Assembly (NCBI GenBank): GCA_002793885.1
Contig: PFEG01000015.1
Span: 1,361 to 25,730 of the forward strand
Reading direction: 5' to 3'
Length of the DNA: 24,370 nucleotides
From: Candidatus Saccharibacteria bacterium CG10_big_fil_rev_8_21_14_0_10_47_8
GTDB taxonomy: Bacteria; Patescibacteriota; Saccharimonadia; Saccharimonadales; UBA10212
The notes under the pieces are model-generated. The model made no database searches. It was not told the DNA's origin and saw only the letters and a program-made list of their open reading frames with translations. This document shows positions 1-7,209 of this stretch, in pieces (position 1 is the first letter of the stretch; each line of letters opens with the position of its first letter). A program made the position numbers and the translations under genes.

Positions 1-654
1 GACCAAGCGGGCGATTTTAGCGTTTTTCTGGCCGACAGCTACATAAATATTTATAACGCCGGTTTTTTGGCGGGCCTGGTTAATCATAGTATCCACGGCA
101 ATGGCCGTTTTACCGGTCTGGCGGTCGCCGATAATCAGCTCGCGCTGGCCGCGGCCGATAGGCACCATGGCATCAATGGCAGTAATACCGGTTAGGAGGG
201 GTTCCTTAACGCTTTTACGCTCAATTACTCCTGGAGCAGGACGTTCAACCAAGCCTTTTTTGGCGGTCTTTATAGCACCACGGTCATCCAACGGCCGTCC
301 AAGAGGATCAACCACCCGCCCAATCAATTCTGGACCGACTGGAACTGTCAACGATTGGCCGCTTAAGCGTACTTTGGCTCCGGCACCGACCTGGCGGTCA
401 TCACCCAGCAGAACGGCTCCAATTTCGTCTTCCAGCAGGTTCAGGGCAAAAGCCGTGACGGTAACACCGCCGGTCCCTTCAATCTCAAGCATTTCGGAAT
501 AACCGCAGTCGCGCAGGCCATAAATCCAGGCCACGCCGTCACCCACGCGCGTGACCACGCCGCTAGCCGGTTCTTGGCCGCCGCTTTTTAGGCCGGCAAT
601 AGCTTGACTAACCTCGGCGGCTAAGTTCTTAACGTCTTGGTCTATTTTTGCCAT
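1..654 (-). CDS. atpA: ATP synthase F1 subunit alpha (3' end cut by window edge)
   Basis: This is the nucleotide-binding, mainly regulatory alpha subunit of the F1 head of ATP synthase, at the cytoplasmic face of the membrane. The 218 residues present start [15 protein letters not shown] and contain the beta-barrel domain, the conserved [11 protein letters not shown] stretch (37-47), [10 protein letters not shown] (118-126) and the P-loop GDRQTGKT at residues 176-183. The C-terminal half lies outside the window. The ATG at 652-654 follows an AAGAGAG ribosome-binding site and comes 5 nt after the atpH stop, so the pair is probably translationally coupled. It is the last gene visible in an atpB-E-F-H-A order; atpG, atpD and atpC would be expected beyond base 1. 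Identification is secure. Confidence 0.97.
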   Translation of the reverse strand, partial: MAKIDQDVKNLAAEVSQAIAGLKSGGQEPASGVVTRVGDGVAWIYGLRDCGYSEMLEIEGTGGVTVTAFALNLLEDEIGAVLLGDDRQVGAGAKVRLSGQSLTVPVGPELIGRVVDPLGRPLDDRGAIKTAKKGLVERPAPGVIERKSVKEPLLTGITAIDAMVPIGRGQRELIIGDRQTGKTAIAVDTMINQARQKTGVINIYVAVGQKNAKIARLV

Positions 655-659
655 CTCTC

Positions 660-1052
660 TTAAAACACCTTTCGCATATCATCTATTTTTTTAGCAACTG
701 TAAAATCCCAGGAGCGATTAGCCGTTTCAATCCGGACGCCACCGATAAGGGCAGGGTCGAGTTGCTGGTTTAAAATAACATCATCAACTTTAGCAGCTCG
801 TTTTGCGTAGTCACTAATTTGCTGGGACAGTTTAGCGGGCAGGGCCTTGGCGCTGGTTAGATTAACCCGGGCCATAACACCGCGGTCTTCCAACTCGCGC
901 ATAATATCCGCAACCAGCAGCGCCGCCGTTGTCTGGCGCCCAGAGGCTACCATAGCGGATGCCAGCTCTTTGGCAACTTCGGACACCTTGGCGCCACCCA
1001 GTAACTGGTCGGCCCCGTATCGGGCCAGGCTGCGCCTTGAGGGAGCAGTCAT
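660..1052 (-). CDS. atpH: ATP synthase F1 subunit delta, shortened
   Basis: Delta joins the F1 alpha crown to the peripheral b stalk. The product has 130 residues, against about 175-180 in typical bacteria. The C-terminal part is recognisable: [18 protein letters not shown] (about 101-118) matches the family's GG-hydrophobic-D-x-S-V ending that contacts subunit b. About 45 residues are missing from the N-terminal helical bundle, which normally binds alpha. The ATG overlaps the atpF stop as ATGA (1049-1052), a strong sign of coupled translation and of a correct start, so the short length is probably real and not a mis-called start. Position between atpF and atpA agrees with the assignment. Confidence 0.88.
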   Translation of the reverse strand: MTAPSRRSLARYGADQLLGGAKVSEVAKELASAMVASGRQTTAALLVADIMRELEDRGVMARVNLTSAKALPAKLSQQISDYAKRAAKVDDVILNQQLDPALIGGVRIETANRSWDFTVAKKIDDMRKVF

Positions 1053-1582
1053 TTAGCCAACCCCTTAATGGTTTTCTCTATAAGTTCGGAATCTTTGGGA
1101 TCGTCCAACTTTTCACCGATGATTTTTTCGGTAGCCGTTGCCACCAAGCCAGCCAACTCCTTCTTGAGTTCACCGCTTAAGCGGTCATGTTCGTCTTTGA
1201 TGGTGTTTTGGGCTTCTTCCAGAATGCGCTGAGTTTGCTTTTCGGCGGCTGTTTCGGCCCCGGCAACAACATTTTTAGCTGCCAGCTTAGCATCCGCTAG
1301 CGCCTGGTCGGCTTGTGTCCGCGCGCTTTGCAAAAGTTTGGCAGCTTTTTCTTCGGCAGATGCCAAGGTTAACTCGGTTTGGCGGGCCTGCTCTAAGCTT
1401 TTTTCCAGCGTTTGGCGGCGATCTTCCAAAGTTTTAACCAGTTTAGGAAATACGAACTTGCTTAAAATAACCAGCACGATTAAGAAGGCGACTAACTGGA
1501 AAATAAAAGCCTTGAGATTCAAACCCAAACTCGAAATCCCTCCGCTTTGCTCGCTACCAAATTTTGTTATCTCGCTAGTCAA
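1049..1582 (-). CDS. atpF: ATP synthase Fo subunit b
   Basis: Peripheral stalk subunit b, anchored in the membrane and reaching up to F1. The 177-residue product has one membrane helix at about residues 24-46 (LKAFIFQLVAFLIVLVILSKFVF), then a long charged Ala/Glu/Lys/Gln-rich stretch, with the family's ediRRqtLekSLeqA-type beginning, that should form the dimeric coiled coil. The likely start is TTG (1580-1582), since no ATG lies in frame before the membrane segment; AAGAGAG sits about 10 nt upstream. The end overlaps atpH by ATGA. There is one b gene and no b' copy in the window. Confidence 0.94.
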   Translation of the reverse strand: MTSEITKFGSEQSGGISSLGLNLKAFIFQLVAFLIVLVILSKFVFPKLVKTLEDRRQTLEKSLEQARQTELTLASAEEKAAKLLQSARTQADQALADAKLAAKNVVAGAETAAEKQTQRILEEAQNTIKDEHDRLSGELKKELAGLVATATEKIIGEKLDDPKDSELIEKTIKGLAK

Positions 1583-1601
1583 TCTAAAAAATCTCTCTTA
1601 G

Positions 1602-1823
1602 TTATTGGCCGGTTGTGAATACAATCAACAGTACAAAGGCCAATACGGCATCTACCAGACCGGCCATGATGAAGGCCGTAGATAAAATCCGGCCCTGAAC
1701 TTCCGGGTTGCGGCCAATGGCGCCCACTGCGGCCGCACCGATTAAGCCAACACCGATAGCCGGGCCAATGGCGCCCAGTCCGATTGCCAAACCTTTAATT
1801 AATAATGGGTCTACATTTTCCAT
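1602..1823 (-). CDS. atpE: ATP synthase Fo subunit c
   Basis: Proteolipid forming the rotating c-ring. The 73 residues make a helical hairpin: a Gly/Ala-rich first helix (about 9-34), a polar loop with RNP at 38-40, and a second helix holding the ion-binding carboxylate, Asp58 in GLVDAV. No Gln/Glu-Ser/Thr sodium signature is seen around the site, so a proton-driven ring is inferred. The reading frame is open further upstream into atpB, but the ATG at 1821-1823 has an AAAGGAG site 8 nt before it and gives the usual c-subunit length, so this start is chosen. The intergenic gap to atpB is only 13 nt. Confidence 0.95.
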   Translation of the reverse strand: MENVDPLLIKGLAIGLGAIGPAIGVGLIGAAAVGAIGRNPEVQGRILSTAFIMAGLVDAVLAFVLLIVFTTGQ

Positions 1824-1836
1824 AACATCTTCTCCT

Positions 1837-2649
1837 TTAATTTGCCGTTTGTAACTTAATCTTACCGCCATTACTCTCCTGATGCTCGCCATGGGATGTG
1901 GCAATCGCAAGATAAGTGGTGGTCAGCATCATAAAAACATAGGCCTGGATGGCCGAGAAAAATATCTCCAAAAAAATAACCGGCAGTGTAGCGAACCAGG
2001 CAAAATTGCCAGAAAGCAAGGCTATGGTAGTGATTAAAACCTCGCCGGCATAAATTACCCCAAAAAGCCTCATTGAAAGAGTTACGATACGTAATAGTTC
2101 GCCGAAGACTTCATTTACACCGATGAATAAGTTGATCGGCTTCCACGGCTTATCAGTAAAATAGTGCTTGAGATGTCCCAAGATACCAAGCTCTCGGATA
2201 GCGTAGAACTGGACCAGGCCGATAGTCAAAATTGCCAGCGCTAAAGTGGCATTAAGATCGGTAGTAAAGGCCCGCAGTAGGGGTACCGCATGGCCGTTAA
2301 CATCAGCATGGATAGTTCCAACGCCCGGCAGTAAACCGGAAAGATTGCTAATAAATATAAATGTAAAAAGGGTTACTAAAAAGGGTAGGTGCATAAGAGC
2401 TTTTTTCCGGTCGTTAAAGCTATCTATGGCTACGCCAAATATGCCATCCACTAACGACTCCATATAAAAGGCTAACCTTGAGCGCGGCCGTGTTTGGCTG
2501 CGGGCGGCAGCCAGGCCCAACAAGGCAAGTGTAAACACAGCCACTACAAGACCAAAAACCATGGAGTTGGTCATACCAAGTCCTCCCAACTCAAAAAGCT
2601 TCTGCGCGGCTAGCGGTTCGCTCTCAACAGCCAGAGGCAAACTAAACAT
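1837..2649 (-). CDS. atpB: ATP synthase Fo subunit a
   Basis: Subunit a forms the proton half-channels beside the c-ring. The 270-residue protein has five or six membrane helices. The family core LLRIVTLSMRLFG (about 185-197) carries the essential arginine, Arg194 by alignment with Arg210 of E. coli, followed by YAGEVL. The Asn that often follows LFG in other bacteria (LFGN) is Val here. The ATG is preceded by GAGGAGG at a distance of about 10 nt. It is the first atp gene of the cluster; no atpI is present. It follows the VanY-like gene on the same strand after 134 nt that contain a plausible promoter. Confidence 0.96.
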   Translation of the reverse strand: MFSLPLAVESEPLAAQKLFELGGLGMTNSMVFGLVVAVFTLALLGLAAARSQTRPRSRLAFYMESLVDGIFGVAIDSFNDRKKALMHLPFLVTLFTFIFISNLSGLLPGVGTIHADVNGHAVPLLRAFTTDLNATLALAILTIGLVQFYAIRELGILGHLKHYFTDKPWKPINLFIGVNEVFGELLRIVTLSMRLFGVIYAGEVLITTIALLSGNFAWFATLPVIFLEIFFSAIQAYVFMMLTTTYLAIATSHGEHQESNGGKIKLQTAN

Positions 2650-2741
2650 TACAGTGATGCCTCCTCAAACAAACCTGCACTAACGGCAGACAGCAAAATA
2701 CTGGTCGTTTTATAACTACGGCTAGGACTCATTCGTTAACA

Positions 2742-2771
2742 AGTGTAGCAGGTTTCACACCGAAGTTTCAA
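2742..2771 (-). promoter_or_regulatory. Candidate sigma70-type promoter for the atp cluster
   Basis: On the minus strand, TTGAAA (2766-2771) and TACACT (2742-2747) are separated by 18 nt and lie about 95 nt before the atpB start. The gap between the VanY-like gene and atpB is otherwise empty. This could give the atp genes their own transcript, though readthrough from the envelope genes remains possible as no intrinsic terminator is seen in between. Confidence 0.45.
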
Positions 2772-2783
2772 CAGATTGAGGAA

Positions 2784-3662
2784 CTACTGCAGCTGGAATT
2801 GGACCGCGGGGTAGTCTGCATATGAAGGCAGGCCAAAATATTGTTCTAAGATTTTGCCCGAGCTATAAACCTTTGTAGCTAAGCTGGTACCCAGGTAACG
2901 GACGTGCCAGGGTTCGTATTGGTAGCCGGTCAAACTTTGTTTACCCTGCTGGTAACGGATAATAAAGCCGTATTTATAGGAATTGGCGGCCAGCCATTTT
3001 CCCTCTGCGGTATTGCCGAAACACTCTTGGATTTCGCAGTTGCGGCTAGCGGGCTCCAAATCGGCGGCTAGACCTGTCTGATGCTCGCTATGACCAGGGC
3101 GGGCGCTGGTCGCATCGGCATAGGCCTGGCCTAAGCTGGCTACGTAACCGTTATAAAGGCTGCGTTGAAAGGAATATGAGCGGTAACCGCTGGCCAACTT
3201 CAGCTGTAAGCTATCACGCGCCGCGGCAGCAAACAATTGCTCCATAGCCGATGCGGCATCAGCTCTGACACGCATCTCTGGCGAACCAGGACCAAGCCTT
3301 AATGCAACATTGGGCACTACCAGATTAGCCGGCACATAGGTGGATGGTAGGATACGGCCCTTGTTCACAACAACCGATAAGCTGGCTGCCCGATCTTGTG
3401 CGCTCAGGGTAGTAGTATTGGGTACCGGTTCAGCTTTTTTGGGCTGGAAATCAGCAGACGGAGCAGAAACAGGGACAGGAGTGGATACCGGGCCTGAAGA
3501 GCCACCGTATGTTTTAGGGGGCGTAGATGCAGTCCGATGATACAAAAACAGCCAAGCCACAAAAAGAATAGCTAAAACCCCTAAGCTGATAGCTAGTCGG
3601 CGGCGGCCTCCCGAAGATCGGTTAAACCTTTTAACTCTTCTTTTAGTAGATATTAATCTCAT
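2784..3662 (-). CDS. VanY-like D-alanyl-D-alanine carboxypeptidase (peptidase M15B), membrane anchored
   Basis: Predicted zinc peptidase that trims the terminal D-Ala from peptidoglycan stem peptides outside the membrane. The 292-residue form has a basic N-terminus, one membrane helix (about 23-41), a Pro/Ser/Thr-rich linker and a C-terminal M15B domain. Zinc ligands and catalytic residues are visible: the motif SxHxxGxAxD gives His194 and Asp201, and EPWH gives the catalytic Glu250 and the third ligand His253. The ATG at 3660-3662 overlaps the upstream gene's TGA as ATGA and is preferred to an in-frame TTG 15 nt upstream. It closes a set of four overlapping envelope genes. Family assignment is firm; exact peptide specificity is not known. 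Confidence 0.9.
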   Translation of the reverse strand: MRLISTKRRVKRFNRSSGGRRRLAISLGVLAILFVAWLFLYHRTASTPPKTYGGSSGPVSTPVPVSAPSADFQPKKAEPVPNTTTLSAQDRAASLSVVVNKGRILPSTYVPANLVVPNVALRLGPGSPEMRVRADAASAMEQLFAAAARDSLQLKLASGYRSYSFQRSLYNGYVASLGQAYADATSARPGHSEHQTGLAADLEPASRNCEIQECFGNTAEGKWLAANSYKYGFIIRYQQGKQSLTGYQYEPWHVRYLGTSLATKVYSSGKILEQYFGLPSYADYPAVQFQLQ

Positions 3663-5428
3663 AAATACTGTCCGCAAGCAGCAGCCTCAGCTTGGTTGCC
3701 AAGCTTCGCTGTCTGATCCTGGTATTTATAGATAGTATACTTGTCACCGGTACTAAAGTGGCAGTCCGGTAACATGGGCAGATCGTAGCCAAGATAATTG
3801 TTAAGTATGAAACGAAAAGTATTTACCGAGGATGTGATTGGCTGGCGGGAAGATTCAACACCGGGTAGATAATAGCTAGCCAGAACACTGAATTTTTGCT
3901 TCATCTTGCCCAAGTCCAAGTTAGCGGGGTCATAGTAATGGTCAGGCTCCAGCTTATAGCGAAATTCTTTGGGGTAGGGGCCTTCGTCGGCTTGGATGAC
4001 AATTACGGCATTTGGCGATTGAGATTTGATATAGCCGACCATGTCTTTGATGCGTGTGTTGAGATAGGTCACGGCATTAACGTATTTTACTGTTTCGTCC
4101 GCGCCGTTATCCGTACGGGCGCTGTCATAAGTCGGAGTATTGCCCTTATCGTCAAAGACATAGGGGTCGTGGGGCACCAGCACATGGGCGAAACTAAACT
4201 GCGGAGTTGATTTATCCGGCCTTGAAGCCAGGTTTTTTACGGCGTTCATCTGAGCCTCAAAATTTTGCTGCGGGTTGCGCGTTAGATCATACTTGAGTAG
4301 CTTCTTCCCGCCTACGTTCACGCCTTTTTTAAGCCATGGCGAAAACACACTTTTATCGATGATATCGCGCTGTAAATCAGTCAAGTAGGTATGATAGCCC
4401 AGGGTGTTGAGTCGAAACGATATGGTTGGATTCGAATCCGCATTTATACCAACGCGGGTGAAATCCCACCAGGAGCTAAACTGATTGTACTGATAGCCGT
4501 GTTTTTTCAGGATTTGGGCAATCGGCGGGTCATTTAAGATGCTTCTGTAGGCTGCTGCGTTTTGCCAATTGCCGTCATTGCCAAACATCTCCTGGAACTG
4601 GGGGAAATACGACATAGACATAGTCGAGGAGACCGAGGACATCGTGAAAGGATAGTTGGCATAAGCATCCGGGCGGTTAACAAAGCCCTGGCCGCTTAAA
4701 AAAGAATATAAATCAGAATTATCGAAGTTATAGTTGTTTTTTAAAGCTTTCTGGTTGCCGTAGCGATCGAATATCAGGTAATAAATATCGGGTTTTTGTT
4801 CGGGCTGCCTAGTTGGTCGGGCAATAGAAGCCCCCGTGTAGTGATATACGTTAACCTTGTGTATGGCCAACGAACGTTGAGTCATCCTAACCAGCTGGAC
4901 AACAAAGATAAAAACAATAGCGAATAATATTATCTTGTAGGGCTGCAGATTGCACACTTGTTTCAAGTCCAGGACATACTTTTTTATCAGCCAGCCGGCC
5001 AAACCGGCAGCTACGCAAAGAACTAAAACCAAAAAAAGGCTGACGCTAAACTCGCTTTGCCACTTATCGGGCAACAGTTTCAGCACAACCTTGCCCAAGC
5101 CGGAATCTTTAACAAACCCATAGGCATAAAGGCAATAGCTTACAAAAAGAGCCGCCAGATGGGCGGCCAAACCTTTGCCCAATATCAATCTATATATGTA
5201 AAAAACGATACTGGTAAGCGCCGCAAATAGAGCCAGCGGCACCCAAACCTCGGAAAGGTAGCTAAAGTCGGAGTTTTGCCACCAACGCGACAGGATAAAT
5301 GAACTAATGAAGGCAACCTCGGGTAGGGGCGAATCGGCAATGTACCTAATCAGCCTTGCGCCAGAGCCACGCCACTTAGATTTAGGCTGCGGTTTGTTCT
5401 TTGAGCTCGAACGGTTTTTATTTGTCAT
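3659..5428 (-). CDS. Membrane-bound alkaline-phosphatase-superfamily (sulfatase-like) protein
   Basis: The 589-residue protein has a basic cytoplasmic N-terminus, about five membrane helices within residues 38-185, and a large C-terminal extracytoplasmic domain. That domain resembles the sulfatase/LTA-synthase group: KPDIYYLIFDRYGN (about 214-227) matches the metal-binding PNIvlIvlDs strand, HVLVPHDPYVFD matches the family's H-x-PHxPy segment, and VIVIQADEGPYP stands where SDHG usually is. The nucleophile is probably in the Ser/Thr cluster after ANYPF. Such enzymes move or remove phospho- or sulfo-groups on lipids, teichoic-type polymers or glycans; the substrate cannot be read here. Its start overlaps the methyltransferase by 11 nt and its stop overlaps the carboxypeptidase. 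Confidence 0.78.
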   Translation of the reverse strand: MTNKNRSSSKNKPQPKSKWRGSGARLIRYIADSPLPEVAFISSFILSRWWQNSDFSYLSEVWVPLALFAALTSIVFYIYRLILGKGLAAHLAALFVSYCLYAYGFVKDSGLGKVVLKLLPDKWQSEFSVSLFLVLVLCVAAGLAGWLIKKYVLDLKQVCNLQPYKIILFAIVFIFVVQLVRMTQRSLAIHKVNVYHYTGASIARPTRQPEQKPDIYYLIFDRYGNQKALKNNYNFDNSDLYSFLSGQGFVNRPDAYANYPFTMSSVSSTMSMSYFPQFQEMFGNDGNWQNAAAYRSILNDPPIAQILKKHGYQYNQFSSWWDFTRVGINADSNPTISFRLNTLGYHTYLTDLQRDIIDKSVFSPWLKKGVNVGGKKLLKYDLTRNPQQNFEAQMNAVKNLASRPDKSTPQFSFAHVLVPHDPYVFDDKGNTPTYDSARTDNGADETVKYVNAVTYLNTRIKDMVGYIKSQSPNAVIVIQADEGPYPKEFRYKLEPDHYYDPANLDLGKMKQKFSVLASYYLPGVESSRQPITSSVNTFRFILNNYLGYDLPMLPDCHFSTGDKYTIYKYQDQTAKLGNQAEAAACGQYL

Positions 5429-6851
5429 GTGCTATTTTTGTTGGTTTTACTTTAAACAAGTATATAACACGCTTGCTGCCGCGAACAGGCTCGCGAGCCA
5501 CGGTTGTAAAGTAAATACCAAAAGCAGCTTCAAAATTTTCTTGGGTATAGTCTTCAAACATGTTGACCCGGCGATGTAGAAGTATTTGAATCTTAGAATC
5601 GCTTTTGGGGATAAATTCAATTATCAAGTATTTGCCCAGCTGGGCAAAATACTCAGCAATTTTATTAAACGGCAGGGTATTGCTAATCGCCAGATGATGA
5701 ATCAAAGCTAAAGCCATTACAGCGTCGGCGGGCCCGCGCTGTTCAAATGATCGGCGCTCAGCATGAGCCCAACCGAGCGCCGGACTGGGGTTAGCCAAAT
5801 CCTGGATTATGGGCAAAATCATATCCCGTAAAACCAGTGAGCGGTTTTTGGTATAGTTTAGTTCCACTGCCAGAGAATCTACGTCGGAGGCTACCACATA
5901 GGAGCCAAGCCCAGCGGCTATTTCGCTAAAGGTCCCGTCATTAGCACCTAAGTCCCAAACTATCTTTGGCTTTGGTGAAATTTTTTCGAGGTATTTTTTT
6001 ACAATCTTTTTCTTGGCGGTAAGGGCCGATTGTGAATAATTGGTGTCATTATAATAATCACCCCATTCGGTTTTTTGCTTGGGTAAATCAAGGCGGTTAA
6101 CGGTTTTTGTCAGGCTGCTTATAAGGCCCTCCAGGGCTAGTCTGCTGATTTTTGGCTGTTTTGCAGCAGCGCCCGGCTCTACCCGGTCGTAGCGTTTTTG
6201 AGAGGCGGCATGCAAGTAAATGTGCGCCAGCAAGCCCTTATGCAACTTGGCGCGGGTTGGCAATAAATCCCTAACCGCCAGCAGGGGCATGCCATCAATG
6301 TAGGCGCGCAGGGTCTTTAAGATGTCGGGCGAGGAGTAAACGGCCAAAGCCAGCGGGGCTACAAAATGTTCGCAAAATTGTTTATAGCCGTCCCATGGCG
6401 CGCCAGCCTTATAAATCCTAAAGGATAGGCTGTCTATAAATACCGGCCGGCGGCCAATGAACTGGACATTATAGGCACTGGCATCTTTTAAGATCATGCC
6501 AAAACTTAAAGCGGTTCTTTGGATCTGGAGCGTCAATAGCGCGGCGTCTTTTAGTTGCGAAAACGTCCACTCGTAGGGATACGAAATGAATGGGATCGGT
6601 GCCGGCCGGATCAGTTTGTAACGTTGCTCATCAGACGGTATATCGTTTAAGCTCTTTATATCTTCATGAGCTACCAAGAGGCCCTCGCCAGCCAATTTGC
6701 CGTAGAGCCCCGATTTTATAAAAAAATCGTAGTCGGCTTGGCCGGAACGATTGATTTGGCGGTAGACTGCGCCACGGTGCATAAAGATAAAACCCGCCGG
6801 ATCGCGGAAAGACCCACCATCATGATCAGGCTGTGAGACTCGCCTTTTCAC
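5418..6851 (-). CDS. Two-domain class I SAM-dependent methyltransferase
   Basis: The C-terminal half (about 285-470) is a class I methyltransferase: PKIVWDLGANDGTFSEIA is motif I for SAM binding, followed by the acidic VVASDVD strand. The N-terminal half is not a methyltransferase. It contains YPYEWTFSQLKDAALLTL and then MILKDASAYNVQF-IGRRPVFIDSLSF, where the D-x4-N and later I-D spacing recalls the catalytic and metal-binding loops of the protein-kinase/aminoglycoside-phosphotransferase fold (my inference). Proteins of this layout are related to NoeA-type nodulation methyltransferases. The start is GTG (6849-6851), which overlaps the stop of the 58-aa gene as GTGA. Total length is 477 residues. 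The substrate is unknown; the neighbours point to an envelope lipid or polymer. Confidence 0.8.
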   Translation of the reverse strand: MKRRVSQPDHDGGSFRDPAGFIFMHRGAVYRQINRSGQADYDFFIKSGLYGKLAGEGLLVAHEDIKSLNDIPSDEQRYKLIRPAPIPFISYPYEWTFSQLKDAALLTLQIQRTALSFGMILKDASAYNVQFIGRRPVFIDSLSFRIYKAGAPWDGYKQFCEHFVAPLALAVYSSPDILKTLRAYIDGMPLLAVRDLLPTRAKLHKGLLAHIYLHAASQKRYDRVEPGAAAKQPKISRLALEGLISSLTKTVNRLDLPKQKTEWGDYYNDTNYSQSALTAKKKIVKKYLEKISPKPKIVWDLGANDGTFSEIAAGLGSYVVASDVDSLAVELNYTKNRSLVLRDMILPIIQDLANPSPALGWAHAERRSFEQRGPADAVMALALIHHLAISNTLPFNKIAEYFAQLGKYLIIEFIPKSDSKIQILLHRRVNMFEDYTQENFEAAFGIYFTTVAREPVRGSKRVIYLFKVKPTKIAHDK

Positions 6852-7024
6852 GGCTTATCTGAATGGTTGCCCGAATCTGCTCTTGAGAACATGCCTCGTA
6901 TTCTGTGGCCAAAGCTAGCTAAAAATTTTCTGCCAAAAACACCTATACCGGCTACGATTCCGATTAACGACTGAATCACTATGCTGCCTGTGCCGGCATC
7001 CAGATAACTGAAAAGTAAACTCAA
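6848..7024 (-). CDS. 58-aa membrane protein with YLDxGTGS motif
   Basis: This short gene reads MSLLFSYLDAGTGSIVIQSL and continues with one hydrophobic helix (about 14-30, IVIQSLIGIVAGIGVFG) and a basic tail ending SGNHSDKP. It starts with TTG at 7022-7024, 5 nt after a perfect AGGAGG (7030-7035), and its TGA overlaps the GTG of the methyltransferase as GTGA. That coupling and the ribosome-binding site make a strong case for a real gene. Small proteins with a YLDPGTGS-like start and one helix occur in other bacteria; here Pro is Ala. The function is not known; it may help locate or stabilise the downstream membrane or methyltransferase enzymes. Confidence 0.82.
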   Translation of the reverse strand: MSLLFSYLDAGTGSIVIQSLIGIVAGIGVFGRKFLASFGHRIRGMFSRADSGNHSDKP

Positions 7025-7029
7025 AAAAT

Positions 7030-7035
7030 CCTCCT
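7030..7035 (-). promoter_or_regulatory. Shine-Dalgarno site of the 58-aa gene
   Basis: AGGAGG on the minus strand, 5 nt before the TTG start. It decides the start of this small gene and is the strongest ribosome-binding site in the cassette. Confidence 0.8.
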
Positions 7036-7050
7036 GAAATTTATGGCTTA

Positions 7051-7065
7051 AGCTAAAGTTTAGCT
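7051..7065. repeat. 15-bp palindrome in the leader of the envelope operon
   Basis: AGCTAAA-G-TTTAGCT is perfect with 7-bp arms around a single base. It lies between the predicted transcription start and the first ribosome-binding site of the envelope genes, where it may act as an operator or a leader hairpin. Confidence 0.5.
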
Positions 7066-7082
7066 CTAAGACTTTATAAACT

Positions 7083-7112
7083 AGTATACACTAGGCGTCA
7101 TCGGCCGCTCAA
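7083..7112 (-). promoter_or_regulatory. Candidate promoter of the envelope operon
   Basis: Minus strand TTGAGC (7107-7112), 18-nt spacer, TATACT (7083-7088). The predicted start near 7076 leaves a leader of about 50 nt before the TTG start of the 58-aa gene. The nonamer CTAGGCGTC (plus-strand reading) lies in the spacer (7091-7099) and again upstream of the -35 element (7129-7137). Confidence 0.6.
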
Positions 7113-7137
7113 ATACGTGGCTGTGGCGCTAGGCGTC
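7091..7137. repeat. Direct repeat CTAGGCGTC flanking a -35 element
   Basis: Two identical 9-bp copies at 7091-7099 and 7129-7137, start to start 38 bp. One falls within the promoter spacer and the other just upstream of the -35 box, a placement expected of regulator binding sites. The role is inferred. Confidence 0.4.
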
Positions 7138-7193
7138 TTAAACTAACTAAACTAAGCTGAGAATAAGCTTGCCGTGGCCTCGGCCACATAAAC

Positions 7194-7202
7194 TGCTAGA
7201 AT
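7194..7202 (+). promoter_or_regulatory. Extended -10 element of the VKOR-family gene
   Basis: TGCTAGAAT is an extended -10 (TGn plus TAGAAT) that ends 7 nt before the ATG. With the usual 6-7 nt to the transcription start, the message would begin at or next to the start codon. No Shine-Dalgarno site is seen. Confidence 0.6.
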
Positions 7203-7209
7203 TAAATTG

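Noticed and set aside
1602..1910. Longer form of atpE with 29 extra N-terminal residues
   Set aside because: The extension overlaps atpB and has no family similarity; the inner ATG has a strong ribosome-binding site and gives the normal c-subunit length.
3896..4210. 104-aa plus-strand frame
   Set aside because: Antisense to the phosphatase-superfamily gene, with no start signal and no recognisable motif.
1049..7024. UGA recoded as glycine, as in some other Candidate Phyla lineages
   Set aside because: TGA serves as stop in atpF, the phosphatase-like gene and the 58-aa gene, each overlapping a following start codon.
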